A stretch of DNA of 64,000 nt from an uncultured Sutterella sp. (GCA_900770335.1 CAAGKD010000105.1:3284-67283); one strand, 5' to 3'. Counted from the stretch's first letter, positions 1 to 9,684 are shown. Numbers and translations are program-made. Notes: a model not told the origin generated them from the letters alone.

Positions 1-2505
1 GGCGGCGCGGGAACGATCGACCTCTCGGGGAAGCTCCTGCGCGGCCGGGGCGCGGCCGTGCACAAGTACCTGCCGAACGTCGTCGGCGACGCGGCGCTTG
101 ACTACGTCGCCTCGGGCGTGACCGGAGGCCGCGTCACGCGCGGCGGCTTCATCGTGCGCGGCGAGCTCGAGCACTTCCCCTGGGACGGCGACAAGGCGCA
201 TCCGGGGCAGTTTCTCATCGAGGGCGACGTCGAGCGCGCAGGGCTTGACTTCATGCCCTCCGGACGCAAAGCAGCCTCGGGCGCCTGGATCCGCGGCGAG
301 AGCTTTCCGCCCATCACGGACATCACCGGCCACCTCGAGTTCGCCGGGAACCGCATGACGATCACCGGCCGCAAGGGCGCCTCGGGCAGGCTCTCGGCGA
401 CGAACGTCAAGGTGGAGATTCCCTCCTTCGTCGCGGATCCCCCGCTCCTCACGGTTGAGGGAGACATCACCGGGGACTTGGGCGAGGCGCTCGGATACCT
501 CACGCGCGCGAAGTTCATCACTTCCATCATCGGAGCGCCGTTCGCCGAGTCAAAGGGCTCCGGTCCCGCCGCCGCGCATCTCTCGCTGCGGCTGCCCCTC
601 GACGCCGCGGCGGCCGATCCCGTCCGGTACTCGGTGGACGCAAAGCTCGAAAAGGCCCGCTTCACGTACCTGCCGATCCTTCCCGAACTCACGGACGTCT
701 CGGGACGCCTCGTCGTCTCGGAAAAGGGCGTCGCGACGCCCGTTCCCTTCCGGGGCTCGACCGCGGCGGGCCCGGCCTCCGTCAGCTCCGCCACGGACAG
801 GAGCGGCGTGAAGCTCTCGATCAATGCGACAGCAGCGGCCGACGACATCCGCCGGCTCGTCCGGGTTCCGGAGCTCGAGCCCCTCCTTGCGGAGCTCTCG
901 GGCGCCTCCGCCGTGGCCGTGACGGCTTCGATTCCCTGGGAGGCGGACGCGCCCGTGCGCATCGAGGGCGCCTCCGGCCTCGCCGGACTCGGCTCCGCGC
1001 TCCCGCTTCCGCTCAGCAAGGCCGCCGCCGCGGAGCTTCCCGCCCGGTTCAGCCTTTCGCTCGGAAAAGACGCCATGGAGCTCTCGCTCGTTGCGAACCC
1101 CCTGCTGAGCCTGCGGCTCGGCTTCGAGAAGGATGCGCTCGTCCGCGGGCATGTGAGCATCGGCGCTCCAGCGCGCAACGTGAGCCAGGGCGTCGTGACG
1201 ACGATCCGCACGGGAACGCTCGACCTCTCCGCATGGAGCCGAATCGGCGAGCGGATCTCCGAGCGCATCGCCGCTGCGCCGGACGCGGCGGCCGGATCGA
1301 GAAGCGGCATCGCCCTTCCGCCGGTTCTCAGCCGGATAGAGCTCGCCGCGGGGCGCCTCGTCCATGAGGAGAAGTCTCTCGGCGCGATCGACGCGGTCTG
1401 GAGCCGGAGCGGCCCGGGCGCCTGGAGCGCCACGCTCAAGGGCGACGCGGCCGAGGGACGCGTGAGCTACCGCGACGCCGTCCGGACCGCGCCCGCGCGG
1501 CTCGATGCGAAGCTCTCGCGGCTCTTCACGCCCGAGATGCAGTCGAAGTCCTCCGGCGCCGCAGGCACCGGCACGCGGCCTCTCGCCGAGGAGCCCGCCG
1601 CAGGAGGGGACTCGGTGCTTCCGGAGGTGCTGCGCACGCTCACGGAGCTTCCGGACGTGTCGCTCGCCATCGACGACCTGCGGGCGGGCGAGCGCCGCAT
1701 CGGCGCCGTGACGATCGAGACGACGAACCGCCCGCTTCCGGGCGGAGGCCTCGAATGGCGGCTCTCCGGCCTCACCGTCCGCAACGCCGGCGCGACGCTC
1801 TCCGCCAAGGGCGCCTGGCGGCGCAATCGCCCCGAGGATGCGGGCGAGACCGCGATGCATGCGGCGCTTGACGTGAAGAACGCCGGCGACATGCTCTCGA
1901 GCCTCGGCGTGCGCGGCGTCGTGCGCGAGGCGCCGGGCTCCGCTACGCTCGACCTCGCCTGGCGCGGGCAGCCCTTCGCGTTCGACGCGGCCTCGCTCTC
2001 GGGCGCCGCGAGCGGCCGGACCGGCGCGGGCCAGCTCCTGCAGGTCGAGCCCGGCGCGGGCCGCCTGCTTTCGCTCCTTTCGATGCAGCACCTGATGCAG
2101 CGGCTCACGCTCGACTTCCGCGACGTGCTCTCGCAGGGCTTCCGGTTCGACTCGATCGCGCTCAACGCGACGATCCGCAGCGGCATCGTGAAGGTAAGCA
2201 AGGCGACGGTCGCCGGAAGCGCCGCGACCGTCGTCACCTCGGGCGACGTGGACCTCGTCAACAATCTTCTCGACATGCGCTCGCTCGTGCTCCCGAGCAT
2301 CAACGCCGAGGGACCGTCGCTCGCCCTGGCGATCGCGAACCCCGCGGTCGGACTCGGCACGCTCATCGCGCAGTGGGCGCTCAAGGATCAGATCTCAAGC
2401 TTCCTCTCAACCGAGTACGCCGTTCAGGGCTCGATCGACGATCCGGTCGTCACGAAGATCCCGTCGCTGCGCCCGAGCGGTCCCGCGCAGGAGGCCGCCC
2501 CATGA
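1..2505 (+). CDS. yhdP: YhdP-family AsmA-like envelope protein, 5' truncated
   Basis: The frame is open from base 1, so this is the C-terminal 834 residues of a protein that starts outside the window (full-length members are near 1,270 residues). YhdP-type proteins are inner-membrane anchored, with a long periplasmic beta-rich bridge implicated in phospholipid transport to the outer membrane. The visible part has the usual repeating short beta-strand pattern. It ends in the AsmA-like C-terminal region with the conserved texture of leucine and serine strands (LDMRSLVLPSIN near the end), where a base-of-bridge amphipathic stretch follows. The family call rests on overall pattern. The stop codon overlaps the start of the thioredoxin-like gene (ATGA), suggesting coupled translation. 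Confidence 0.85.
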   Translation, partial: GGAGTIDLSGKLLRGRGAAVHKYLPNVVGDAALDYVASGVTGGRVTRGGFIVRGELEHFPWDGDKAHPGQFLIEGDVERAGLDFMPSGRKAASGAWIRGESFPPITDITGHLEFAGNRMTITGRKGASGRLSATNVKVEIPSFVADPPLLTVEGDITGDLGEALGYLTRAKFITSIIGAPFAESKGSGPAAAHLSLRLPLDAAAADPVRYSVDAKLEKARFTYLPILPELTDVSGRLVVSEKGVATPVPFRGSTAAGPASVSSATDRSGVKLSINATAAADDIRRLVRVPELEPLLAELSGASAVAVTASIPWEADAPVRIEGASGLAGLGSALPLPLSKAAAAELPARFSLSLGKDAMELSLVANPLLSLRLGFEKDALVRGHVSIGAPARNVSQGVVTTIRTGTLDLSAWSRIGERISERIAAAPDAAAGSRSGIALPPVLSRIELAAGRLVHEEKSLGAIDAVWSRSGPGAWSATLKGDAAEGRVSYRDAVRTAPARLDAKLSRLFTPEMQSKSSGAAGTGTRPLAEEPAAGGDSVLPEVLRTLTELPDVSLAIDDLRAGERRIGAVTIETTNRPLPGGGLEWRLSGLTVRNAGATLSAKGAWRRNRPEDAGETAMHAALDVKNAGDMLSSLGVRGVVREAPGSATLDLAWRGQPFAFDAASLSGAASGRTGAGQLLQVEPGAGRLLSLLSMQHLMQRLTLDFRDVLSQGFRFDSIALNATIRSGIVKVSKATVAGSAATVVTSGDVDLVNNLLDMRSLVLPSINAEGPSLALAIANPAVGLGTLIAQWALKDQISSFLSTEYAVQGSIDDPVVTKIPSLRPSGPAQEAAP

Positions 2506-2870
2506 TGACGTGCGTGCCGGATGCCCCGCCCGCCCGGCTCTCTCCTACGCCCGAGCGCGAGATCCTGCGCCTCATCGACTCGGGCGTCCCGGTCCTCGTT
2601 CTCTTCACGGGCGACTGGTGCGGCGCCTGCCGCGCGACGGTTCCGCTCTTCGAGGAGGCCGCCGCGCGCGATCCCGGTTCGCTTCGGTACGTTCTCGCCG
2701 ACGTCGAGCGGTGCGAGGGGCTCGCCGCCGACGCGGGCGTCTCGCGCCTCCCCGCGGCCGTGCTCTTTCTCGACGGCGCCGACGAGGCGGCGCTCTCAGG
2801 GCGCTTCACGCGCGCGGAGCTTGCGAGGCTCGTCGCGCTCGCCAGCCGCCGCGCGACCGCTCCCGGCTGA
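2502..2870 (+). CDS. Small thioredoxin-family protein
   Basis: A 122-residue protein with a thioredoxin fold signature: hydrophobic strand, then W39-C40-G41-A42-C43, and the expected cis-proline at about P84 (RLPAA). It should be a thiol-disulfide oxidoreductase or reductant. There is no signal peptide, so it is probably cytoplasmic. The ATG at 2502 overlaps the yhdP stop, and a second ATG follows directly at 2505. The active site WCGAC differs from the WCGPC of standard thioredoxin; the missing proline usually changes redox potential. Partner unknown. It could be an accessory thioredoxin rather than the main TrxA. Confidence 0.85.
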   Translation: MMTCVPDAPPARLSPTPEREILRLIDSGVPVLVLFTGDWCGACRATVPLFEEAAARDPGSLRYVLADVERCEGLAADAGVSRLPAAVLFLDGADEAALSGRFTRAELARLVALASRRATAPG

Positions 2871-2892
2871 CCCGAAGCTGCGCCGCGCGGTC

Positions 2893-2923
2893 TTTGCCCG
2901 CCCGCCGGGTCCTGCGGGATAAT
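2893..2923 (+). promoter_or_regulatory. Candidate sigma-70 promoter for acyltransferase gene
   Basis: TTTGCC/TTGCCC at 2893-2899 and GATAAT at 2918-2923, spaced 18-19 bases, 40 bases before the GTG start at 2963. The -10 is good and the -35 is partial. Confidence 0.45.
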
Positions 2924-2962
2924 GGCGGCATCGCAGACAACCCCCTTCTGAAAGCATCGCAA

Positions 2963-3577
2963 GTGTCCAGCCCCTTCAAACTGATGACGCCCATCGTGTG
3001 GCTCACGCGGCTCCTCGTCGGCGCCTATCCGCAGTGGCAGGGATGCGCGCCCTCGTCGCGGCAGCGCATCTATTTCGCCAACCACACGAGCCACCTTGAC
3101 ACCATCGTCATCTGGGCATCCCTGCCGCCGGACATCCGCCGGCACGTCCATCCCGTCGCCGCCAAGGACTACTGGGAGAAGGGCGTCCTGCGCCGCCGCA
3201 TCGCCATCGACGAGCTGCGCTGCGTGCTCATCGACCGCAGGCGCACGGAGCACTCCAATCCGCTCGATCCGCTGCGCGAGGTGCTTCGCAACGGCGACTC
3301 GCTCATCATCTTCCCGGAGGGCACGCGCCGTCCGCAGCCCCTGCCAAGCCCCTTCAAGTCCGGCATCTGGCACCTGATGACGGAGTTTCCGAACGTCGAG
3401 TTCATCCCCGTCTACATCGAGAACCTTCACCGCGCCATGCCCAAGGGCGTGCTGATTCCCGTGCCGACCGTCTGCTCGGTGCGCTTCGGCGCCCCGATCG
3501 AGCATTCGCCGGACGATCTCAAGAGCGACTTTCTCAACCGCGCGCGCGACGCCGTCATCGGACTTTCACAAGCATGA
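2963..3577 (+). CDS. 1-acyl-glycerol-3-phosphate acyltransferase-like protein
   Basis: A PlsC-superfamily acyltransferase of 204 residues. It has the catalytic HX4D motif (N40-H41-T-S-H-L-D46) and the glycerol-phosphate binding motif FPEGTR at 117-122. The expected reaction is acyl transfer to lysophosphatidate or a similar lysophospholipid at the inner membrane. The start is uncertain: GTG 2963 gives an extra seven residues over ATG 2984; I chose GTG because it sits at normal distance from the promoter-like element. The gene overlaps the next one by ATGA, so acyltransferase and cytidylyltransferase are probably co-translated. A second PlsC homologue lies at 57070-57783, so this one may be specialised. 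Confidence 0.85.
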   Translation: MSSPFKLMTPIVWLTRLLVGAYPQWQGCAPSSRQRIYFANHTSHLDTIVIWASLPPDIRRHVHPVAAKDYWEKGVLRRRIAIDELRCVLIDRRRTEHSNPLDPLREVLRNGDSLIIFPEGTRRPQPLPSPFKSGIWHLMTEFPNVEFIPVYIENLHRAMPKGVLIPVPTVCSVRFGAPIEHSPDDLKSDFLNRARDAVIGLSQA

Positions 3578-4545
3578 GACTCGGTTTCACCATTCAGGAG
3601 GCGTACACCTTCCTGTTCTTCGGTCTGGTGCTCCTCGCCGCGGCGGGCACCTTCTACGTGAGCTGGGCGCTCGGCCGCGCCGTAACGCCCGAGCGCCGCA
3701 TGCGCCTGATGGCGGTGAGCTCGCGCCTGCGCATGGCCTGGTGGCTGATCGCGGTCTTCACGATCGCCTTCCTGCTCGGCCAGCCCGCCCTGCTCGCCTT
3801 CTTCGCGCTCATCAGCTTCTTCCTGCTGCGCGAGTTCATCGCGATCACGCCCACCAAGCCCACGGACCACTGGGCCCTCGTCATCGCGTTCTACCTCGCC
3901 ATTCCGATCCAGTACTTTGCGATCGGCGTCAACCGCCCGGAGATCTTCACGCTCTTCATCCCGGTCTACCTCTTCCTCGTGCTCCCCGTCATCATGGCGC
4001 TCTCGCACGACACGGACCGGTACCTCGAGCGCGTCGCCAAGGTCCAGTGGGGCCTGATGCTCTGCATCTTCTGCCTCTCGCACGCGCCGGCGATCGCCAC
4101 GCTCGACCTCACGCGCTACGGCTCGTCCGGGCCGCTGCTGATGCTCTTCTTCCTTCTCGTCATCTTCGTGTCGGACCTCACGGGCTCGATCGCGAGCTCG
4201 ATGCTCGGCGGCCGCGCGCTCGCCTTCAACATCAACCGCACGGTCCTCGGCACCTCCATCGGCTGCGTGGGCGGCATCCTCGCGGGCGCGGCGATGTACT
4301 GGATCACGCCCTTCCGCTTCTGGCAGGCCCTGCTCATGGCCCTCGCGACCGTGATCTCCGGCGTCCTCGGCGACCTCGTCTTCCAGTGCGTCCGCCGCAG
4401 CATGGGGGGCGAACGGCTCGCGGGCGAGGCGGACGTCTACATGACCCGCGGCCTGCTCGCGCGCCTCGCGCCCATCACGTTCGCCGCGCCGGTCTTCTAT
4501 CACCTCACGACGATCTTTTTCATCACGTTCAAGGACGCGTTCTGA
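3574..4545 (+). CDS. Phosphatidate cytidylyltransferase (CdsA-like)
   Basis: A polytopic membrane protein of 323 residues with about eight hydrophobic segments. The C-terminal part contains the CTP-transferase features ([15 protein letters not shown], then a GDLVFQ segment near the end), which fit conversion of phosphatidate plus CTP to CDP-diacylglycerol. It overlaps the upstream acyltransferase by four bases, forming a two-step module: make phosphatidate, then activate it. The length and sequence texture resemble the YnbB-type branch more than the main 270-280 residue CdsA; the housekeeping cdsA is not in this window. I infer a paralogous phospholipid route. Confidence 0.85.
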   Translation: MRLGFTIQEAYTFLFFGLVLLAAAGTFYVSWALGRAVTPERRMRLMAVSSRLRMAWWLIAVFTIAFLLGQPALLAFFALISFFLLREFIAITPTKPTDHWALVIAFYLAIPIQYFAIGVNRPEIFTLFIPVYLFLVLPVIMALSHDTDRYLERVAKVQWGLMLCIFCLSHAPAIATLDLTRYGSSGPLLMLFFLLVIFVSDLTGSIASSMLGGRALAFNINRTVLGTSIGCVGGILAGAAMYWITPFRFWQALLMALATVISGVLGDLVFQCVRRSMGGERLAGEADVYMTRGLLARLAPITFAAPVFYHLTTIFFITFKDAF

Positions 4546-4606
4546 TTTTTGTCGGATAATTAGTCAAGAATCTACATTAAATTCATACAACAATAAGAAA
4601 TATAAA
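4546..4606 (+). promoter_or_regulatory. AT-rich leader of the O-acyltransferase gene
   Basis: About 60 bases, strikingly A+T rich compared with the rest of the window. Contains GGATAAT at 4554-4560 and an alternative pair TTGTCG (4549-4554) with TACATT (4573-4578) at 18-base spacing. Either could drive the gene whose ATG is at 4607. No strong ribosome binding site is visible. Confidence 0.35.
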
Positions 4607-6524
4607 ATGATTCAAAGCCCCCCCTGAGGCAGACCTCCAATCTCGCGCGCCGCACCCGTGGCGCACGGACATCACCGGCCTCAGGGCGCTCGCCGTCCTT
4701 CCGGTTCTGATCTACCACGCCTTTCCATCAGTTCTGCCCGGCGGGTTCTTCGGCGTCGACATCTTCTTCGTGATCTCCGGATACCTCATCTCCGGAATCA
4801 TCTTCCGCGGGCTCATGCGGGGGAGCTTCAACTGGCGGGACTTCTACGCCAAGCGCGTCCGGAGGATTCTTCCGAACCTGATTCTTCTGCTCGTCTTCGT
4901 CGCAGCCGTCGGCTGGTTTCTTCTCGCGACCGATGAGTATGAGAACCTTGGCCGCCACATCTATCGGTGCGCGGCCTTTGTCCAAAACTTCGGCCTGCTC
5001 CGTGAAGTCGGCTACTTCACGGAGGACGCTCTCAGAAAGCCCCTGCTGCACCTCTGGAGCCTCGCGATCGAGGAGCAGTTCTACATCGTCTTTCCGATCC
5101 TCTGCATCACGCTCTGGCGACTCTCGCGCTCCGTGAAGGTCCTCGGAGCGACCGTTCTTCTCATCTTCGCGTGTAGCCTCGTTTCCTGCCTGCTCGCCAA
5201 TGACAGCACCTTTGCGTTCTACTTCCCGCTCACGCGTTTCTGGGAGCTCGGCGCAGGGATCCTGCTCGCCTTCGCCGAAACCTGCCTTGCGCTCTCCCCT
5301 GCGCGCTTTGCGTGCAGGGCCCGTAGCATTCTCTCCTGTCTGGGCCTCGCCGCCATCGGCGCCTCCATGGCGCTTTACGCGCCCCGATGGGCGCATCCGG
5401 GCTGGATCACGCTCGCGCCGGTCGCGGGCGCCGTCGCGATCATCCTTTCCCGGCCCGACGCCCTCGTCAACCGCACGCTTCTCGCCTGGCGCCCCATGAC
5501 CTTCACGGGCCTCATCAGCTACTCGCTCTACCTGTGGCACTGGCCGCTCCTCGCGTTCCTCTTCATCGCCGTGCCGTCGCCGACGCCCCTCATGAACGCC
5601 GCGGCCCTCGCTCTCAGCCTTCTCCTCGCCACGGGCGTCTACCGCTTCGTCGAAAACCCCATGCGCCGGGCGCGCTCCTGGCGCGGCGTCCCCGTCGTCG
5701 CGATTCTTCTCGCCGGGCTCATCGCGGTTTTCGCCCTGGGGGAGGGACTGCGGCTCGGACACGGCCTGCCGCACCGGCCGCTTTCGAGCATGTCCGACGC
5801 CCTCGGCGCCGTGCGAACGGACCGCTCGCCCATCGACAAGGCGCCGACCATCCGCTTCGCAGATCTGGACCTGCCCGTCACGCTTCCAGGCTCAACACCC
5901 CGAATCGTCTTCTTCGGCGATTCGCATGCGATCCAGTACTTCTCCCGCGCAAGAGTTCTGAGCGACATGACCGGCCGGCCCGCGCTCTTTGTCACGCACA
6001 TCGGCGGCGCCGTCGACTGGTCCGACGGCTGGGGGTCAAGCGCCGCTCATGCGCGTGCGTTTGACGCCGCGTTGGACGATCCGCAGCTGAACACGCTGGT
6101 CTTCGCCTACAAGTGGACCGGCAGGCTTGAGGATGATCCGTCGTTTCATGCAACGCTCGCCAGGATCCGATCCAAGCTCCTGGCGCACCCGGAGAAGCGC
6201 GCCTTCGTGGTTCTCGACTACCCGTGGGTTGAGGAGCCCGGACGCCAGGGCGTCACCGATCCGCTCAGGCACTGGAACCGGCTTGCGGGATCAAAGAGCC
6301 GCGCGGAGGACTTCGTCATCGACGCCCCGGACGGAGGCTGGAAGGTCGGCAACGAGGCCGTCATGAAGGACCTCGCCGGCGTCGCGACCTTCATCGACCC
6401 GACGCCTTTCGTCTGCCCGAACGGGCGCTGCGACCTTCTCAAGTGGTACAAGGATGACGACCACCTGCGGCCGTCTCGCCTTGAGAAGGAGGGCGTCTGG
6501 CTCGATCCCGTATTCCGGGAGTGA
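4607..6524 (+). CDS. OafA-type O-acyltransferase with SGNH domain, start out of frame
   Basis: A membrane acyltransferase-3 domain (about ten helices; family motifs ITGLRALAV, GGFFGVDIFFVISGYLI and HLWSLAIEEQFY) is followed by a periplasmic SGNH hydrolase-like domain with GDSHA and a C-terminal DDDHL containing the catalytic Asp/His. Such proteins O-acetylate LPS O-antigen or other surface glycans. The main frame is open from 4611 but has no start codon before GTG 4770, which would delete the first helix and conserved motifs. The only suitable start, ATG 4607, reads five more codons and stops at 4625. Removing one C from the C7 run at 4618-4624 would join ATG 4607 to the main frame and give 638 residues. 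This is either a phase-variable gene in the OFF state, a frameshifted gene, or a sequencing error. Confidence 0.8.
4618..4624 (+). repeat. Homopolymeric C7 tract inside the O-acyltransferase start
   Basis: Seven consecutive C beginning 11 bases after the A of ATG 4607. Six C would place that ATG in frame with the acyltransferase. Homopolymer runs in the first codons are a classic slipped-strand switch site, though seven is near the short end for high-rate switching. Confidence 0.7.
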
Positions 6525-6546
6525 AGCCCAAGGCTCCGAATGAACG

Positions 6547-6584
6547 AAAGCCCGCGGCAGACCTTTCTGCGGCGGGCTTTTCTT
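6547..6584. terminator. Bidirectional terminator between acyltransferase and infA
   Basis: Stem AAAGCCCGCGGCAGA with TCTGCGGCGGGCTTT, CCTT loop and a T run on the plus side. A-rich flank gives a T run on the other strand, so it can serve both convergent genes. Confidence 0.8.
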
Positions 6585-6626
6585 CTGTCGCCGAAGCAGC
6601 TCCGCTAGGGAGCCGCTTCACGGACT

Positions 6627-6890
6627 TCAGCGGCGGCGCTGCTGGCCGCCCTGGGGGGCGGGGGCGCGGCCTTCGATATGGCGGAAGGTGATACGGCCCT
6701 TCGTCAGATCGTACGGCGAAAGCTCGAGCGACACGCGATCGCCGGCGAGGATGCGGATGTGGTGCTTGCGCATCTTGCCGTTGGTGTAAGCGATGAGTTC
6801 GTGACCGTTGTCAAGCTTCACTTTGTAGCGAGCGTCCGGGAGGACTTCCAGGACCTGGCCCGACATCTCGATGAGATCTTCCTTTGCCAT
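6627..6890 (-). CDS. infA: Translation initiation factor IF-1
   Basis: An 87-residue protein beginning [11 protein letters not shown], with the S1/OB-fold sequence typical of IF-1 ([20 protein letters not shown] and [16 protein letters not shown]). IF-1 binds the ribosomal A site during initiation. The usual length is 71-72 residues; here about fifteen extra residues (from ~73) form a Pro/Gly/Gln/Arg tail ending GGQQRRR. It stands alone instead of in the secY-rpmJ ribosomal cluster, so it may be the second infA copy that betaproteobacteria often carry. The ATG was chosen because the family begins there; the open frame extends further upstream without homology. Confidence 0.95.
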   Translation of the reverse strand: MAKEDLIEMSGQVLEVLPDARYKVKLDNGHELIAYTNGKMRKHHIRILAGDRVSLELSPYDLTKGRITFRHIEGRAPAPQGGQQRRR

Positions 6891-7242
6891 ATGAATTGAA
6901 AAGTGGAATGTGAAAGCCCGGGACGGGGGGCGCAAACCGCGCGATTCCGCCGCTCCGGAATGGTTGAAGCGGTTGATTTTACACCGCTTTGTCAAAATAC
7001 GGCGATCGCCCGGATGGTTTTTCAGACACGCCGCAGACGCCCGGACGCGTCAGGCTTCCCCTTAAGAACGGGAAAATCCACCCGGGATATCATTCACTTC
7101 GACCTTCCGGCCGCGGCCCCGAGCGGCCCGCCGGAGCGCCAGCACAGCGATTGAAAGCGCATGAGCGCGCCGCGGCGGACCCGATCGACCCGGCGCGAAG
7201 CCCCTCTCACCCAAAGCCCGAGAGCACATTCCGGAGTCAGCC
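6891..7242. promoter_or_regulatory. Divergent intergenic region infA / hemG
   Basis: 352 bases without a convincing gene. On the minus strand TAAAAT at 6976-6981, preceded by TG, is a plausible extended -10 for infA; the nearby TTGACA (6990-6995, minus) is too close to be its -35. No clear promoter for hemG was found. The rest is GC-rich with no strong hairpin. Confidence 0.35.
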
Positions 7243-7782
7243 ATGAAATCCATTCTCGTCCTCTACTACAGCCACGGCGGCCACACCGCCCGCATCGCCC
7301 GCCGCGTCTGGGAAACGGTCATCGCCGAAGGCAACCAGGCTGACCTCATGAGCGTCATGGAGGCCGACCGCGAGGGCCTTGACTGGAACAAGTACGACAC
7401 GGTCATCGTCGGCTGCCCGGTCATCTACGGCAAGTTCAACCGCCAGCTCGTCGCCTTCGTGAACCGCTACAAGGCCATCCTCGACGCCAAGGCCACGAGC
7501 TTCTTCTCCGTCTCCGTCGTCGCCCGCACGCCCGCCAAGTGCACGCCCGAGGGGAACCTCTACACGCGCAAGTTCCTTGAGGGCAACCCCTGGAAGCCCA
7601 AGGACGCCCACTGCTTCGCCGGCAAGGTCGACTACCCGAACTGGGGCTGGCTCGACACCAAGGCGATCCAGATGATCATGAAGATGACGAAGGGCCCGAC
7701 GGAGCCGACCGCGATCATCGACTACACCGACTGGGAGGACGTCAAGGAGTACGCCAAGCACTGCCTGACGCTGCAGGCCTGA
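7243..7782 (+). CDS. hemG: Menaquinone-dependent protoporphyrinogen IX dehydrogenase (flavodoxin fold)
   Basis: A 179-residue flavodoxin-like protein. The FMN phosphate loop is at the N terminus (YYSHGGHTARIA), the middle has YGKFNRQLVAFV, and the HemG-specific stretch VSVVARTPAKCTPEGN followed by YTRKFL and a basic MIMKMTKG segment matches E. coli HemG closely in order and spacing. The reaction oxidises protoporphyrinogen IX to protoporphyrin IX in haem synthesis, passing electrons to the quinone pool, which suits an anaerobic or microaerobic bacterium. No other haem gene is adjacent. The gene is monocistronic, ending at a strong terminator. Confidence 0.88.
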   Translation: MKSILVLYYSHGGHTARIARRVWETVIAEGNQADLMSVMEADREGLDWNKYDTVIVGCPVIYGKFNRQLVAFVNRYKAILDAKATSFFSVSVVARTPAKCTPEGNLYTRKFLEGNPWKPKDAHCFAGKVDYPNWGWLDTKAIQMIMKMTKGPTEPTAIIDYTDWEDVKEYAKHCLTLQA

Positions 7783-7810
7783 CGCCTCCGGCGCCTTCGC
7801 CCTGACGACC

Positions 7811-7859
7811 AAGCCGGCCCATGAACCGCGGGTTTTCTCCCGGGTTCAGGCCGGCTTTT
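7811..7859 (+). terminator. Rho-independent terminator after hemG
   Basis: Two nested arms (AAGCCGGCC with GGCCGGCTT; inner TGAACC/GGG with CCC/GGGTTCA) followed by TTTTC. Confidence 0.85.
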
Positions 7860-7932
7860 CGCATTTTCGGAACGGTTTTTCGCAGTACGCTTCAGTTACA
7901 CTGCCCGAACCTTGAATTCCGCGGAAATCCTC

Positions 7933-9612
7933 ATGCCCGACTTTCCCTGGTACGGCGTCTATCCTGAAGGCGTTCCCCACACGATCGATCCCGACAGCAT
8001 CCCCAACCTCCCGGCCATCCTCGACGGCGCCGCGGAGCGCTTTCCCAGGAGGAAGGGATACACGAATCTCGGCGCGAGCATCACCTACGCGGACGCCGTG
8101 CGGCTCTCGAAGGACTTCGCCGCGTACCTGCAGTCCCGTCCGGACCTTCAGCCCGGCGACCGCGTCGCGCTGATGATGCCCAACCTGCTGCAGTACGTCA
8201 TCGCCGTCTTCGGCATCCTGCGCGCGGGCATGACGGTCGTGAACATCAACCCGCTCTACACGGCCCGCGAGGTGCACCACACCCTCCGGGACTCGGGCGC
8301 CAAGGCCGTCGTCATCATCGAGAACTTTGCGCACACGCTCGAGCAGGCGCTGCCCGACACGAAGTGCTCGAACGTCATCCTCACGGGCGCCGGGGACATG
8401 CTTCCCTTCCCCAAGCGCGAGCTCGTGAACTTCATCATCCGGCGCGTCAAGAAGATGGTGAAGCCCTACTCGATCCCGGGCGCCGTCTGGTGGCGCGACG
8501 CGCTCGCCCAAGGCGCACGCACGGGCTTCCGTCCCGTCGAGGTGTCCTCCTCCGACCTCGCGTTCCTGCAGTACACGGGCGGCACGACGGGCGTGGCGAA
8601 GGGCGCCGAGCTCACGCACCGGAACATCATCGCCAACATCCTGCAGGTGAGCGCCTGGATCTCGGTCAACTTCGAGCAGGGCAAGGAGACCGTCCTCACG
8701 GCGCTCCCGCTCTATCACGTCTTCTCCCTCACGGCGACGCTCGTCTTCACGAACTGGGCCGCCGAGATGGTGCTCATCACCAACCCGCGCGACATGACGA
8801 AGCTCGCCCGCGAGTGCGCAAGCCACGACGTCTCCGTGATCATCGGCGTCAACACGCTCTTTGCGGCGCTTCTGAGAAACGAAGCCTTCCGCTCGGCGAA
8901 GCTCGGCCGCCTCAAGCTCACCTGCGGCGGCGGCGCCCAGGTCCAGAAAGTCGTGGCCGAGGAGTGGAAGTCCGTCACGGGCTGCCCGATCCTCGAGGCT
9001 TACGGCCTCACGGAATGCAGCCCGGGCGTGTGCGGCAACATCCCCGGCGAGCCGTGGGACGGCTCGGTGGGCGTGCCGATCCCGTCGACCGAGGTCTCCA
9101 TCCGCGGCGCCGGCTTCGAGGATCTCGGCATCTGCCCCGAGGGGGCGGATCCCGCGCCCTACACGGGCGAGATCTGCGTGCGCGGCCCGCAGGTGATGCG
9201 CGGCTACTGGAAGAAGCCCGAGGAGACCGCGGGCGTGCTCCGCGACGGGTGGCTCCGCACGGGCGACGTCGGCCACATGGACCACCGCGGCGTCGTGTCG
9301 ATCACCGACCGCAAGAAGGACATGATCATCGTCTCGGGCTTCAACGTGTACCCCAATGAGGTCGAGAACGTCATCGCCGCCATGCCCGGCGTGCTTGAGG
9401 TGGGCGTCACCGGCGTCGCCTCGGCCAAGTCCGGCGAGACGGTGAAGGCCGTGATCGTGAGGAAGGACCCCGCGATCACCGAGGAGGACGTCAAGCAGTG
9501 GTGCCGCAAGCAGCTCACGCGCTACAAGGTCCCCCACGTGATCGTCTTCGTCGAGAGCCTCCCGAAGACGCCCGTCGGCAAGATCCTGCGCCGCGAGCTC
9601 AAGGATCTCTGA
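7933..9612 (+). CDS. fadD: Long-chain fatty acid-CoA ligase
   Basis: A 559-residue AMP-forming acyl-CoA synthetase. Visible motifs: P-loop YTGGTTGVAKGAELTHRN, the A5-type YGLTECSPG, the TGD motif (RTGDVGHMD) and the C-terminal catalytic lysine region PVGKILRRELKDL. It activates free fatty acids with ATP and CoA at the membrane. ATG 7933 was chosen over the in-frame TTG 7912 because MPDFPWYGVYPEGVP is the usual beginning in this group. Monocistronic, between two terminators. No beta-oxidation genes are nearby, so whether the acyl-CoA is degraded or used for lipid synthesis cannot be told here. Confidence 0.92.
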   Translation: MPDFPWYGVYPEGVPHTIDPDSIPNLPAILDGAAERFPRRKGYTNLGASITYADAVRLSKDFAAYLQSRPDLQPGDRVALMMPNLLQYVIAVFGILRAGMTVVNINPLYTAREVHHTLRDSGAKAVVIIENFAHTLEQALPDTKCSNVILTGAGDMLPFPKRELVNFIIRRVKKMVKPYSIPGAVWWRDALAQGARTGFRPVEVSSSDLAFLQYTGGTTGVAKGAELTHRNIIANILQVSAWISVNFEQGKETVLTALPLYHVFSLTATLVFTNWAAEMVLITNPRDMTKLARECASHDVSVIIGVNTLFAALLRNEAFRSAKLGRLKLTCGGGAQVQKVVAEEWKSVTGCPILEAYGLTECSPGVCGNIPGEPWDGSVGVPIPSTEVSIRGAGFEDLGICPEGADPAPYTGEICVRGPQVMRGYWKKPEETAGVLRDGWLRTGDVGHMDHRGVVSITDRKKDMIIVSGFNVYPNEVENVIAAMPGVLEVGVTGVASAKSGETVKAVIVRKDPAITEEDVKQWCRKQLTRYKVPHVIVFVESLPKTPVGKILRRELKDL

Positions 9613-9634
9613 CGGCGCGCCCCTGCGGAGCGCG

Positions 9635-9684
9635 AAGGGCCGCGCAGCGGCGTCCCGACAAGGACGCCGCCCGCGGCCCTTTCC
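9635..9684. terminator. Bidirectional terminator fadD / M20 peptidase
   Basis: Long stem AAGGGCCGCG...CGGCGTCC with AGGACGCCG...GCGGCCCTT between convergent genes, followed by TTCCTTT on plus. Confidence 0.8.
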
